The position numbers were made by a program, and so were the translations under genes. Shown in pieces: positions 8,920-18,221 of a stretch of DNA of 64,000 nucleotides. The notes under the pieces were generated by a model. That model saw nothing but the letters and a program-made list of their open reading frames with translations, ran no database searches and was not told the origin of the DNA. The stretch comes from Nocardioides furvisabuli (GTDB lineage: Bacteria > Actinomycetota > Actinomycetes > Propionibacteriales > Nocardioidaceae): the NCBI RefSeq assembly GCF_021083185.1, contig NZ_JAIGQB010000009.1, forward strand, positions 62,001 to 126,000, written 5' to 3'. Within the stretch, counting starts at the first letter, position 1. The number at the start of each line of letters is the position of its first letter.

Positions 8920-10793
8920 TACTTCTTGCCGGTCTTCTCCGTCGGCTGCGTGGTGGACAGCGCGGCGATGAAGGCCTCCGGCGGGACCTCGACGGTGCCG
9001 ATGTTCTTCATCCGCTTCTTGCCGGCCTTCTGCTTCTCGAGCAGCTTGCGCTTGCGGCTGATGTCGCCGCCGTAGCACTTGGCGAGGACGTCCTTGCGGA
9101 TCGCGCGGATGTTCTCGCGGGCGATCACGCGCGCACCGATGGCGGCCTGGATCGGCACCTCGAACTGCTGGCGCGGGATGAGGTCCTTGAGCTTGCCGGC
9201 CATCATCACGCCGTAGCTGTAGGCCGCGTCCTTGTGCACGATCGCCGAGAACGCGTCGACCGGCTCGCCCTGGAGCAGGATGTCGACCTTGACCAGGTCA
9301 GCGGCCTGCTCGCCGGAGCGCTCGTAGTCGAGGGAGGCATAGCCCTTGGTCCGCGACTTCAGCTGGTCGAAGAAGTCGAAGACGATCTCGCCCATCGGGA
9401 GCGTGTAGCGCATCTCGACGCGGTCCTCGGAGAGGTAGTCCATCCCCTGCAGGTTGCCGCGCTTGGTCTGGCACAGCTCCATGATCGTGCCGATGAAGTC
9501 GCTCGGGCTGAGGATGGTCGCCTTCACCACGGGCTCGCGGACCTCGGCGATCTTGCCCTCCGGGTACTCGCTCGGGTTGGTCACCGTGACGTCGGTGCCG
9601 TCCTCCATCACCACCTCGTAGACCACGTTGGGCGCGGTGGAGATGAGGTCGAGGTCGAACTCGCGCTCGAGCCGGTCGCGGGTGATCTCCATGTGGAGCA
9701 GGCCGAGGAAGCCGATGCGGAAGCCGAAGCCCAGGGCGCCGGAGGTCTCGGGCTCGAAGGTCAGCGCCGCGTCGTTGAGCTGCAGCCGCTCCAGCGCGTC
9801 GCGCAGCGTCGGGTAGTCGTCGCCGTCGATCGGGTAGAGGCCGGAGTAGACCATCGGGTTGGGGTGCTTGTAGCCCCCCAGCGCCTCGGTGGCCCCGTGG
9901 TGCTGGCTGGTGACGGTGTCGCCGACGCGCGACTGGCGTACGTCCTTCACCCCGGTGATGAGGTAGCCCACCTCGCCGACGCCGAGGTCGGCGGCCTTGA
10001 CGGGCTCGGGGCTGATCACGCCGACCTCGAGCATCTCGTGCACGGCGCCGGTCGACATCATCTTGATGCGGTCGCGGTGGGTGAGCTTGCCGTCGACCAC
10101 GCGGACGTAGGTGACCACGCCGCGGTAGGTGTCGTAGACGGAGTCGAAGATCAGCGCCCGCGGCGGCGCGTCGGCGTCGCCGACCGGGTGCGGGGTCTGC
10201 TTGACGATCTCGTTGAGCAGACCCGCGACGCCGACGCCGGTCTTGGCACTGACGCGCAGCACGTCCTCGGGCTCGCAGCCGACGAGGCCGGCCAGCTCGG
10301 CGGCGTACTTGTCGACCATCGCGCCGGGCAGGTCGATCTTGTTGAGCACCGGGATGATGTGGAGGTCGGCGCCCATGGCGAGGTAGAGGTTGGCCAGCGT
10401 CTGGGCCTCGATGCCCTGCGCGGCGTCGACGAGCAGGACTGCGGCCTCGCACGCCTCGAGCGAGCGGGACACCTCATAGGTGAAGTCGACGTGGCCGGGG
10501 GTGTCGATCATGTTGAGGACGTAGGTGCCGGGCTCAGCGCCCTCCTCGTTGTCGCCCGGCACGGTCCACGGCATGCGCACGGCCTGCGACTTGATCGTGA
10601 TGCCGCGCTCGCGCTCGATGTCCATGCGGTCGAGGTACTGCGCCCGCGCCGCCCGCTCGTTTACCACGCCGGTGAGCTGCAGCATGCGGTCGGCCAGCGT
10701 GGACTTGCCGTGGTCGATGTGCGCGATGATGCAGAAGTTGCGGATGATCGACGGGTCGGTCGAGCCAGGCTTGGGCGCGTTCTTGAGGCTCAC
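8919..10793 (-). CDS. lepA: Elongation factor 4 (LepA), ribosomal back-translocase GTPase
   Basis: 624-residue translational GTPase. G1 [11 protein letters not shown]3 DTPGHVDF and G4 NKIDLPGA are all visible near the N-terminus, followed by EF-G-like domains and the LepA-specific C-terminal domain with [21 protein letters not shown]. Full family length. GTG start at 10793. It is divergent from the EamA permease gene with an 87-bp intergenic region, and coupled at its 3' end to the HutD-like gene. Confidence 0.98.
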   Translation of the reverse strand: MSLKNAPKPGSTDPSIIRNFCIIAHIDHGKSTLADRMLQLTGVVNERAARAQYLDRMDIERERGITIKSQAVRMPWTVPGDNEEGAEPGTYVLNMIDTPGHVDFTYEVSRSLEACEAAVLLVDAAQGIEAQTLANLYLAMGADLHIIPVLNKIDLPGAMVDKYAAELAGLVGCEPEDVLRVSAKTGVGVAGLLNEIVKQTPHPVGDADAPPRALIFDSVYDTYRGVVTYVRVVDGKLTHRDRIKMMSTGAVHEMLEVGVISPEPVKAADLGVGEVGYLITGVKDVRQSRVGDTVTSQHHGATEALGGYKHPNPMVYSGLYPIDGDDYPTLRDALERLQLNDAALTFEPETSGALGFGFRIGFLGLLHMEITRDRLEREFDLDLISTAPNVVYEVVMEDGTDVTVTNPSEYPEGKIAEVREPVVKATILSPSDFIGTIMELCQTKRGNLQGMDYLSEDRVEMRYTLPMGEIVFDFFDQLKSRTKGYASLDYERSGEQAADLVKVDILLQGEPVDAFSAIVHKDAAYSYGVMMAGKLKDLIPRQQFEVPIQAAIGARVIARENIRAIRKDVLAKCYGGDISRKRKLLEKQKAGKKRMKNIGTVEVPPEAFIAALSTTQPTEKTGKK

Positions 10794-10880
10794 GGACTGC
10801 TTTCAGGGGTACGACGGCGGGGTCGGGTCATTCTTCCACGCGCTGCGAGCCTCACCGAACCGGCGCGTTAGCGTGCGCGG

Positions 10881-11801
10881 GTGACCTCTCGGACCGGATC
10901 GGCGCACCTGCCACTGGTGCCCGCCGCCGCGTTCGTGCTCGTGTGGTCCTCGGGCTACGTCTCCGGGCCGGCGGCGGTCGACGCCGCCGCGCCCTTCACG
11001 GTGCTGGGCTGGCGCTTCGTGCTCGCGGCGGTCCTGGCCGCAGCCCTGTCCCTGGCGCTGCGCCGGCCGACCCGGATGGACCGCGCCACCCTCGCCCGCG
11101 TCGCGGCGGTCGGGCTGGTGATGAACGCCGTGCAGTTCGGCCTGATGTACGTCGCCTTCGACCTCGGCCTCGGCGCCACTCTCGCCTCGCTCTTCCACGC
11201 CCTCAGCCCGGTCCTCACCGCGCTGCTCGCCGCCGGGCTGCTCGGGGAGCGCGTGTCGCCGCTGCAGGTCGTCGGCTTCGTCGTCGGGGTGCTCGGCGTG
11301 CTGCTGGTGCTCGGCGGTGACCTCAGCCACGCGGGCGGCGTGGCCGCGGTGCTGATCGGCTGCCTGAGCATGCTCACCCTCAGCCTCGGCACCCTCGGCC
11401 AGCGGTGGATCGGGGCCCAGCCCGACCTGCTGTGGTCGGCCACCGTCCAGTTCGCGGTGTCCGCTCCTCCGATGCTGGTGCTGGGATGGACGACCGAGGG
11501 GGCGTGGCCGGTCACCGACGCCCGCCAGGCCTTGGTGGCGGTGGTCTTCCTGGCCGTCGTCAACTCGATCGTCGGCCTGGTGCTGTTGTCGCTGCTGGTG
11601 CTGCGCGGGGGCTCGGGGGCGGCGGCGAGCCTGTTCTTCCTCAGCCCGCCGGTCACCGCCGTGCTCGCCTGGCTGGTCCTCGACGAGACCCTCTCGGCCC
11701 TCCAGCTCGTCGGCCTGGTCGTCGCGGTCGTCGGCGTGGCCGTCGCGACCCGCACCCGCCGTACGCCGGACCTCGCGCCCTCGCCCTCCCCGCCGGCGTA
11801 G
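10881..11801 (+). CDS. EamA-family (DMT superfamily) permease
   Basis: 306-residue membrane protein with about ten hydrophobic segments in two EamA repeats; WSSGYVSGPAAV at the N-terminus and FLSPPVTAVLAWLVLDETLS in the second repeat are typical of RhaT/YdcZ-type metabolite exporters. The substrate cannot be told. GTG start at 10881. The TAG stop codon (11799-11801) lies inside the first unit of the palindromic repeat cluster that fills the gap to the convergent GNAT gene. Confidence 0.9.
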   Translation: MTSRTGSAHLPLVPAAAFVLVWSSGYVSGPAAVDAAAPFTVLGWRFVLAAVLAAALSLALRRPTRMDRATLARVAAVGLVMNAVQFGLMYVAFDLGLGATLASLFHALSPVLTALLAAGLLGERVSPLQVVGFVVGVLGVLLVLGGDLSHAGGVAAVLIGCLSMLTLSLGTLGQRWIGAQPDLLWSATVQFAVSAPPMLVLGWTTEGAWPVTDARQALVAVVFLAVVNSIVGLVLLSLLVLRGGSGAAASLFFLSPPVTAVLAWLVLDETLSALQLVGLVVAVVGVAVATRTRRTPDLAPSPSPPA

Positions 11802-11922
11802 TCCACCGGGAAGTGGTCGTCGGGCCGGTGTAGTCCACCGGGAAACGGTCGTCGGGCCGGCGTAGTCCACCGGGAAACGGTCGTCGGGCGACCCTCCGGG
11901 CAACCACATCCCGGTGGACTAC
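11792..11922. repeat. Palindromic repeat cluster: three 32-bp direct units plus an inverted half
   Basis: Units at 11792-11823, 11824-11855 and 11856-11887 share the core GTAGTCCACCGGGAAACGG and the tail TCGTCGGGC. An inverted copy, TCCCGGTGGACTAC, follows at 11909-11922. The core and inverted copy can form a 14-bp stem. The TAG within the core supplies the stop codons of both convergent genes. The same family recurs at 26215-26297. There are no variable spacers, so it is not a CRISPR array. Confidence 0.85.
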
Positions 11923-12449
11923 CGCGTGGTCGGCACCCAGTAGCGCCGCTTCACCCCGCGTACGTCCTCCAGCTCGCCGCCGGCCGCCTCGATCACCCGG
12001 ACGGAGCCCACGTTGTCGTCGTCACAGGTGACCAGGGCCGGGTCGATGCCCAGCTCGAGCGCCCACGGCAGGGCCGCGCGCAGCATGGCGGTGGCGTGGC
12101 CCTCACGCCGGCGCGTGGGGCGTACGTCGTAGCCGATGTGGCCACCGACGTCGAGCAGGAAGTCGTTGAGCCGGTGGCGGATCGCCAGCCGGCCGAGGTA
12201 GTGACCACCGTCCACCCACCACAGCGTCGTGCACGGCACGTGCCACTCCGGACGCGGGCTCTCCTCCAGCGCGTCGGCGCGGACCGCCTCGACGAAGGCG
12301 GCGAAGGTCTGCGGGTCGCGCCAGCCCGGAGCGTTGTGGTCGATCCACGCAGCCGTCTGACTGCGCTCCGCGCCCTCGGCGACGAACTCGTCCATGGCCT
12401 CCAGGAAGGACGCGCGGACGGAGGTGGTGGGCAGGACGAGCTCGGGCAT
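11919..12449 (-). CDS. GNAT-family N-acetyltransferase
   Basis: 176-residue acetyltransferase. The acetyl-CoA-binding region is seen at IGYDVRPTRRREGHATAMLRAAL (R-x-x-G-x-A/G type P-loop), with DNVGSVRVIEAAGG before the final strands. ATG 12449 is chosen because GGAAGG lies 9 bases upstream; an ATG three codons earlier sits directly on that site. Acceptor substrate unknown. The stop codon TAG belongs to the inverted copy of the palindromic repeat. Confidence 0.88.
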   Translation of the reverse strand: MPELVLPTTSVRASFLEAMDEFVAEGAERSQTAAWIDHNAPGWRDPQTFAAFVEAVRADALEESPRPEWHVPCTTLWWVDGGHYLGRLAIRHRLNDFLLDVGGHIGYDVRPTRRREGHATAMLRAALPWALELGIDPALVTCDDDNVGSVRVIEAAGGELEDVRGVKRRYWVPTTR

Positions 12450-12564
12450 GGGCGCCATCCTTCCCCGACGCCGGTGCGCGACGCACACGGGTTTCGTCGG
12501 TCAGGCGGCCGGGTGGGCGGATATCGGTTCGTCCTCGACAGGTCGGTGGGAGAGGATTCCGCAC

Positions 12565-13527
12565 ATGTCCCGCACCGCACCCGTCACGCCCTACCCCGTC
12601 CCGCACGACCGGACGGCCCGGCGCCTCGAGTGGCCCTTCCTCCCGCCCCACCTCCGGGCCTACATCGAGCGCAAGTGCGGCTCCCCCGTCGTCACCGCGA
12701 CCTCCCAGACCAGCGGCTTCACCCCGGGCTTCGCCTCCGTGCTCGTCTGCGAGGACGGCTCGCGCCACTTCGTGAAGGCCGCGTCCGTCAAGGCGCAGCG
12801 CATGTTCGCCGACTCCTACCGCGAGGAGGCGCGCAAGCTCGCCGCACTGCCCACCGGCGTCCCGGCGCCGCGCCTGCTCTGGCACCTCGACGACGACTGG
12901 GTGGTGCTCGGCATCGAGCACGTCGCCGCACGGACCCCGCACCGCCCCTGGCGCGCGGGCGACCTCGACGCGCTCCTCGACTCCCTCGAGGTCGTCGCCG
13001 ACGTGCTGACCCCAGCCCCCGCCGGCCTCGCCCTCGACACGGCCGAGGCCGACTTCGCCCCGCTGCTGGACGGCTGGGAGTCGATCCACCGCACCCGCAC
13101 CGACCTGGACCCGACGCACCTCGCCGAGGCGGAGGCGCTGGCACGCCGCTACGCCGAGGTCGTCGGCGGCGACACGCTCGTCCACACCGACGTCCGCTCC
13201 GACAACGTCCTCATCGACGCCGACGGCCGCGCGCTCCTGTGCGACTGGAACTGGCCGGTGCGCGGCGCGGCGTGGTTCGACTCGCTCGCGGCGCTCATCG
13301 CTCCGCGCGGCGAGGGCATCGACGTCGACGCGGTGATCGCCGAGCGACGTCTCCTGCGCGACCTCGACGCCGAGACGCTGGACATCAACCTCGCGCTCTA
13401 CGTCGGCTACTTCCTCTCCCAGTGCGAGCTGCCGGTCCCGCCGACCTCGCCGCACATCCGCGACCACCAGCGCTGGCAGGGCGAGGTGTGCTGGGACTGG
13501 CTGGCCGAGCGCCGGGGCTGGGCGTGA
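12565..13527 (+). CDS. APH-family phosphotransferase, first of a tandem pair
   Basis: 320-residue protein-kinase-fold small-molecule kinase (APH/choline kinase type). The catalytic loop reads LVHTDVRSDNVLI (normally HGDLH..N), followed by the metal-binding LLCDWNWPVRG. AGAGG precedes ATG 12565. The stop TGA overlaps the GTG of the next, related kinase by 4 bases (GTGA), so the two are coupled and may act together or on related substrates. No resistance genes or biosynthetic cluster surround it. Confidence 0.8.
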   Translation: MSRTAPVTPYPVPHDRTARRLEWPFLPPHLRAYIERKCGSPVVTATSQTSGFTPGFASVLVCEDGSRHFVKAASVKAQRMFADSYREEARKLAALPTGVPAPRLLWHLDDDWVVLGIEHVAARTPHRPWRAGDLDALLDSLEVVADVLTPAPAGLALDTAEADFAPLLDGWESIHRTRTDLDPTHLAEAEALARRYAEVVGGDTLVHTDVRSDNVLIDADGRALLCDWNWPVRGAAWFDSLAALIAPRGEGIDVDAVIAERRLLRDLDAETLDINLALYVGYFLSQCELPVPPTSPHIRDHQRWQGEVCWDWLAERRGWA

Positions 13528-14552
13528 GCGCACCCCGCGCGGTCGGCGTACGCCTGCCGTACGCCGCCGTGCCCGCCGCGGTGCGCGCGTGGGTCGAGCA
13601 CGAGCTGGGCTCCCCCGTCGTCGGCACCGCCGAGCAGGTCGGCGGCATGTCGCCGGGCTGTGCGACGCGGCTGACCTGCGCCGACGGGACCCGCGCCTTC
13701 GTCAAGACGGTCGGCTCCGAGCTCAACCCCGACACCCCCGGCCTGTTCCGCCGCGAGGTCGCGGTGCTCGAGCACCTCGGCGAGCACCCGCTGTGGGCGA
13801 CCCTGCGGGCGGCGTACGACGACGGAGCCTGGGTCGCGCTGCTGATCGAGGACGTCGAGGGACGCCACCCCGACTTCAGCGACGACGCGGAGCTGCGAGC
13901 GGTCCTCGACGGGACCGACCGGCTCTCCGAGGTCCTGCAGGAGCGGGAGGTCCCGCAGTCGGTGGACCTGGCGGACATCGGCGAGCGGTTCCGGACCTGG
14001 GCGGACACGCTCGCGACCCTCGCCGACGCACCGGACTCGACACCGGTGCCCGACTGGCTGCGCACCGACCCGCACGGCTGGGCGGAGGTCCTGCGCGAGC
14101 TGGCGGCACGCCCGATGCGGCACCTCACCCACTGGGACATCCGGATCGACAACATGCTGCGCCGCCCGGGCGGCGAGATCGTCTTCCTCGACTGGGGGAT
14201 GGCGGCCCGCGGCCCTGCGTGGGCCGACCCGCTGCTCGCCCGGCTCGAGCGGATGGACGCCCCGTGGTTCGACACCTCGCTCGCCACCTCCCCCGCCCTG
14301 GCCCGAGCAGGCGACGAAGCCGTCACCGCGTTCCTCGCGGGCATGGGGGCCCACCTGGCCGTACGCTCCGGGGTGGCCGTCGACGTCAACCTCCCGACGC
14401 TCAACGATTTCCGGATCCGCGAGTCGCGGCGCATGCTGGAGGCCGTCGCTCGTCGCACCGGCCGCAGGAGCGGCCGCGGCGCACGACGGATTTGGGCGCG
14501 CACGAGGCCTGACGGTAGAGTTTCTCCCTGCGTGTCCGGCGCCCGCCCCTGA
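13524..14552 (+). CDS. APH-family phosphotransferase, second of a tandem pair
   Basis: 342 residues, paralogous to the preceding gene: the N-termini share a [28 protein letters not shown] pattern and a GxTPGF/GMSPGC glycine loop. The catalytic loop is [12 protein letters not shown], and the metal site [18 protein letters not shown] start at 13524 overlaps the upstream stop. The last about 20 residues run through the rpsT promoter region and look unconstrained. Likely product of a local gene duplication; substrate unknown. Confidence 0.8.
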   Translation: MSAPRAVGVRLPYAAVPAAVRAWVEHELGSPVVGTAEQVGGMSPGCATRLTCADGTRAFVKTVGSELNPDTPGLFRREVAVLEHLGEHPLWATLRAAYDDGAWVALLIEDVEGRHPDFSDDAELRAVLDGTDRLSEVLQEREVPQSVDLADIGERFRTWADTLATLADAPDSTPVPDWLRTDPHGWAEVLRELAARPMRHLTHWDIRIDNMLRRPGGEIVFLDWGMAARGPAWADPLLARLERMDAPWFDTSLATSPALARAGDEAVTAFLAGMGAHLAVRSGVAVDVNLPTLNDFRIRESRRMLEAVARRTGRRSGRGARRIWARTRPDGRVSPCVSGARP

Positions 14553-14623
14553 CCGGGGTTGCCAGGCAGCCGACAGCACCAGACTTCCATTCCAGACCAG
14601 CTCGAGCATCCGAGGATCCACAC

Positions 14624-14884
14624 GTGGCGAACATCAAGTCCCAGATCAAGCGCAACAAGCAGAACGAGAAGGCGCGCCAGCGCAACCAGGCCGTGAAGTC
14701 GCGCCTGAAGACTGCCGTTCGCAAGTTCCGCGAGCTGTCCGAGGCTGGCGACAAGGACGCCGCCGTGGCTGCCAGCCGCGACGCCATGAAGGCCCTCGAC
14801 AAGGCCGCCTCGAAGGGTGTCATCCACTCCAACCAGGCCGCCAACCGCAAGTCGTCGATCGCCAAGAAGGCCGCCTCGCTCTGA
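14624..14884 (+). CDS. rpsT: 30S ribosomal protein S20
   Basis: 86-residue basic protein that binds 16S rRNA early in 30S assembly. [19 protein letters not shown] and the terminal helix [18 protein letters not shown] are typical. Start is GTG 14624 with CGAGGA about 10 bases upstream. It lies opposite holA, the usual actinobacterial neighbourhood, and ends just before a rho-independent terminator. Confidence 0.98.
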   Translation: MANIKSQIKRNKQNEKARQRNQAVKSRLKTAVRKFRELSEAGDKDAAVAASRDAMKALDKAASKGVIHSNQAANRKSSIAKKAASL

Positions 14885-14903
14885 GTCGTCCCTCCACCGC
14901 AAG

Positions 14904-14925
14904 CACCCGCCCCCGTGGCGGGTGT
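14904..14925 (+). terminator. Rho-independent terminator of rpsT
   Basis: Stem CACCCGCC (14904-14911) pairs with GGCGGGTG (14917-14924) around the loop CCCGT, followed by a short T run. It lies 20 bp after the rpsT stop and before the convergent holA stop at 14952. Confidence 0.85.
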
Positions 14926-14951
14926 TTCGCATTTCGGGCCGGTCGCGACCC

Positions 14952-15938
14952 TCAGCGGCTCTCGCGCAGCCCGGCCACGGTGAGGACCAGCCGCTCGAGC
15001 GTGTAGGACGCGTCGTGCGCCTGGCCCTTGATGTCGGCGTCGGCGACCGCGACCGCGCGTACGGCCGCAGCGATGCCCTCCGGCGTCCAGGCGCGCGACT
15101 GCTCGCGCACGGTCCGCACCTTCCACGGCGGCACGCCGAGGTCGCGGGCGAGGTCGGCGTCGCGCGCCCCACGGGAGGCTCCGAGGTAGCGCGCCAGGCC
15201 GCGGGCCGAAGCCGCCATCGCGGACGTCACGAGCACCCCCGGGGTCCCGGTGTCGAGCGCCCACCGCAGCTCCTCGAGCGCCAGCGCACGCTTGCCGGAG
15301 AAGGCGGCGTCGGCGACGGTGAAGGACTTGGCCTCCGCGCGACCACCGAAGTATCGCTGGACCTTCTCGACCGTCAGCTGCTCGCCGGGGTAGTCGTTGG
15401 TGAGCTGGTCGGCCGCAGCCGCCAACGAGCGCAGGTCGTGGCCGATGGCCTGCACCAGGAAGGTCGCGGCGTCCGAGGCGATCTTCGCGCCGTGCGAGGC
15501 GACCTCGGAGGTCACGAAGCCGGGCATCTCGCTGGCCTTGATCTCCTCGGACTTCACCTCGGTCACGGCAGCCAGCTTGCGCAGCTTGGTGAGCACGCCG
15601 CTGCCCTTCTGCCCGCCGGAGTGCACCAGCACGAGCGCGACGTCGTCGGCCGGGGCGGCGCAGTAGGACAGGAGGCCGTCGACGGACTCGTCGGGAAGGT
15701 CCTCCAGGCCGCGGACGACCACGCAGCGGATCGAGGAGAAGAGCGACGGCGCGGACATCTCGCCCAGCGAGGCGAGGGTGAGCTCGGAGGCCGCCGACTC
15801 GGCGAGCTCGGCCTCCGCGTCGTGGGCCCGGACGGCCTCGCGGACCGAGCCGACCGTGCGCGCGGAGAGGTATTCCTCCTTGCCCGTCACGAGGACGACG
15901 CGGCCGAGGACCTGAGCGGCGGAGGGAGTGCGAGCCAT
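14952..15938 (-). CDS. holA: DNA polymerase III subunit delta
   Basis: 328 residues, the clamp-loader subunit that opens the beta clamp. Recognised by VLVTGKEEYLSARTVGSV at the N-terminus (the non-functional AAA+ core), HDLRSLAAAADQLTNDYPG in the middle, and the collar domain with PPWKVRTVREQSRAWTPEG. It sits 12 bp downstream of comEC on the same strand, the conserved comEA-comEC-holA order of actinobacteria. Confidence 0.95.
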   Translation of the reverse strand: MARTPSAAQVLGRVVLVTGKEEYLSARTVGSVREAVRAHDAEAELAESAASELTLASLGEMSAPSLFSSIRCVVVRGLEDLPDESVDGLLSYCAAPADDVALVLVHSGGQKGSGVLTKLRKLAAVTEVKSEEIKASEMPGFVTSEVASHGAKIASDAATFLVQAIGHDLRSLAAAADQLTNDYPGEQLTVEKVQRYFGGRAEAKSFTVADAAFSGKRALALEELRWALDTGTPGVLVTSAMAASARGLARYLGASRGARDADLARDLGVPPWKVRTVREQSRAWTPEGIAAAVRAVAVADADIKGQAHDASYTLERLVLTVAGLRESR

Positions 15939-15950
15939 GGTGGGACCAGC

Positions 15951-18218
15951 CTAGTCGCGGGTGACGACACCGACCTCGCCCCGTCGCACGACCACCACGA
16001 CGTCGCCGGCGAGGTCCGTACGCCACACCTCCGCACCCGCCGCCTCCAGGGCGGCGAGGACGTCGGGCGCAGGGTGCCCGTAGTCGTTGTCCTCCCCCAC
16101 CGACACCAACGCCACCCGCGCCCGGAGCGAGGTCAGCCAGTCGAGGTCCTGGTGCCGGCTGCCGTGGTGGGGGACCTTGAGGACGTCGACCTCCAGGCCC
16201 GCCACGTCGCGCGCCAGCGCCGCCTGCGCCGACGGCTCGACGTCGCCGGTCAGCAGGACCAGCAGGCCACCGACCTCGGCCAGGACCACGACGCTGGCGT
16301 TGTTGGGGGCGCTCTCGCTGGGGTCCGTGCGGCCGGCCCCCGGGGGCGGCCAGACCGCCTGCAGGGTGACGTCGCCGAACCTGCGCGTGCCGCCGTACGC
16401 CGCCACGTCCGGGTCGCGCCCCGCCGCCGTCTCCACCACCTCCACCCCGGCGACCGGATCGAGCAGCCCGGTGCCCTCGACCACCCCGACCTCGCGCCCC
16501 TCGATGACCCCCGCCACCCCGTCGACGTGGTCGGCGTGGAAGTGGGTGAGCAGCAGCAGCGGCACCTGCTCGACCTCGAGCCGGTCGAGGCAGGCGTCCA
16601 TCAGGGCCGGGTCGGGACCCGCGTCGACCACCACGGCGGCGCGCTCCCCCGCCCGCAGCACCAGGCCGTCACCCTGCCCCACGTCGCATGCGGCCAGCAC
16701 CCACCCCGCGGGCGGCCAGCCCGGCGTCGGGGGCCGCACGAGCATGACCACCACGAGCAGCCCGGTGCACGCCAGCGTCGACGCCGGGTTGCCGAGCAGC
16801 CTCGGCGCCACCGGTACGGACACCAGGCACGCGAGGGTCAGGACGAGGAGCGCGACCGGTCCGGTGCCCCAGTCGATCGCGGCGGTCGGGACCGCCGCGC
16901 CCCAGCGGGCGACCGTGATGATCCACCCCGCCGACCACGCCGCGGGCGCGCCCACCACCACTCCGAGCGGCGCCCAGACCAGCCCGAGCAGCCCGCCGCC
17001 GAGGCCGAGGACGGTGGCCGGGGCGACGGCCGGGGCGGCCAGCAGGTTGGCGCCGACCGCGACAAGGCTGACCTGACCGGACAGCGCTGCGACGACGGGG
17101 GTGCACGCCACCTGCGCGGCCAGCGGCACCGAGACGGCCTCCGCCACCCACCGCGGCGTCCAACGGCGCAGGGCGTCGCGCCACACCGGCGCGAGCAGCA
17201 GGATCCCGGCCGTGGCGAGCACGGAGAGCGCGAAGCCGGCCGTCACCGCCAGGCGCGGCCAGAGCAGGAGGAGGCCGAGCACCGCCACCCCGAGCCCGCG
17301 CGTCCCGCGTGAGCGACCGTTGCTGCCCATCCCGACGAGCGCGACGGTCCCCATCGCGGCCGCACGTACGACGCTGGGCTCGGCGCGCGCGGTCAGCACG
17401 AAGCCGGCGATGCCCACCGCGGCCAGCACGTGCAGCCACCGACCGCGCACGCCGAGCCAGCGGCCCAGGATCAGCAGGGCGCCGACCACGAGAGTGAGGT
17501 TGGTGCCGCTCACCGCGAGCAGGTGGGTGAGCCCGGTGGTGCGGAAGTCGTCGGCGAGGCCGGGGTCGAGGCCACCGTCGTCGCCCACCACCAGGGCCGG
17601 CACCAGCTCGCGCGCGTCGGCGTCCCGGCCGGTGACCGCGGCGCGCACCGAGCGGCGTACCGCTGCTGCGGCGTCCCACCACACGTCGGGACCGGCGACC
17701 ACGCGGGGCTCCCCCGTCGGGCGCACCAGCGCTGCCTCCTCGCCGTCGCCGGGCACCAGCCGGGCGGTGGTCTCCAGGGTCGTGCCGAGCGGCAGGCGCG
17801 GCCAGTCGGCGCCCGCCATCACCACCACCGGCGCGGTCAGCGCCCAAGCCGTGCCCCGGCCCTCGACCCGCGACACCGTGGCCTGCACGACCTGGAGCTC
17901 GCCGTAGCGTCCCGCCACGACACGGACGTCGGAGGTGAGCTCGAGGCGGACGTCGACGACCGCCGACTCCTCGGCGAGCGTGGTGAGCGGCGAGGTCGCG
18001 ACCAGCGTGAGCTGCAGGGTGGCCACTCCTGCGACTGCTGCGAGCGCGGCCACCGGCCCCAGCCAGGCTGCCGCGAGGGTCCCGCGGACCGCGAGGACGA
18101 GCGCTCCCACGACCACGCCCACGACGGTTGCCAGCGCCCCCCGTCCCGGCAGGAGCAGCACGAGCAGCGCCCCCACCCACGCGCCGGCACCGAGCGCGAC
18201 CGCGCGCAGGTCGGGCAC
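15951..18218 (-). CDS. comEC: ComEC/Rec2-family DNA internalisation protein
   Basis: 755-residue membrane channel-type protein. N-terminal transmembrane helices precede the competence domain (GLTHLLAVSGTNLTLVVGALL), and a C-terminal metallo-beta-lactamase-like domain carries LLLTHFHADHVDGV and VPHHGSRHQD. In naturally competent bacteria it moves ssDNA across the membrane; many actinobacteria keep it without proven competence. GTG 18218 starts 3 bp after the comEA stop, so they form an operon, with holA following. Confidence 0.95.
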   Translation of the reverse strand: MPDLRAVALGAGAWVGALLVLLLPGRGALATVVGVVVGALVLAVRGTLAAAWLGPVAALAAVAGVATLQLTLVATSPLTTLAEESAVVDVRLELTSDVRVVAGRYGELQVVQATVSRVEGRGTAWALTAPVVVMAGADWPRLPLGTTLETTARLVPGDGEEAALVRPTGEPRVVAGPDVWWDAAAAVRRSVRAAVTGRDADARELVPALVVGDDGGLDPGLADDFRTTGLTHLLAVSGTNLTLVVGALLILGRWLGVRGRWLHVLAAVGIAGFVLTARAEPSVVRAAAMGTVALVGMGSNGRSRGTRGLGVAVLGLLLLWPRLAVTAGFALSVLATAGILLLAPVWRDALRRWTPRWVAEAVSVPLAAQVACTPVVAALSGQVSLVAVGANLLAAPAVAPATVLGLGGGLLGLVWAPLGVVVGAPAAWSAGWIITVARWGAAVPTAAIDWGTGPVALLVLTLACLVSVPVAPRLLGNPASTLACTGLLVVVMLVRPPTPGWPPAGWVLAACDVGQGDGLVLRAGERAAVVVDAGPDPALMDACLDRLEVEQVPLLLLTHFHADHVDGVAGVIEGREVGVVEGTGLLDPVAGVEVVETAAGRDPDVAAYGGTRRFGDVTLQAVWPPPGAGRTDPSESAPNNASVVVLAEVGGLLVLLTGDVEPSAQAALARDVAGLEVDVLKVPHHGSRHQDLDWLTSLRARVALVSVGEDNDYGHPAPDVLAALEAAGAEVWRTDLAGDVVVVVRRGEVGVVTRD

Positions 18219-18221
18219 GGG

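Noticed and set aside
11792..11887. Tandem 32-bp units considered as a CRISPR array
   Set aside because: The units abut with no unique spacers, there are no cas genes, and an inverted half follows. It is a palindromic repeat.
12565..14552. Tandem APH genes as an antibiotic-resistance island
   Set aside because: No mobile element, biosynthetic genes or known resistance signature nearby. APH-fold kinases with other substrates are common in actinobacteria.
14817..17312. Very long plus-strand open frames opposite holA and comEC
   Set aside because: Composition is typical of antisense frames in GC-rich DNA (Arg/Gly/His-rich, no motifs), and the minus strand encodes clear families.
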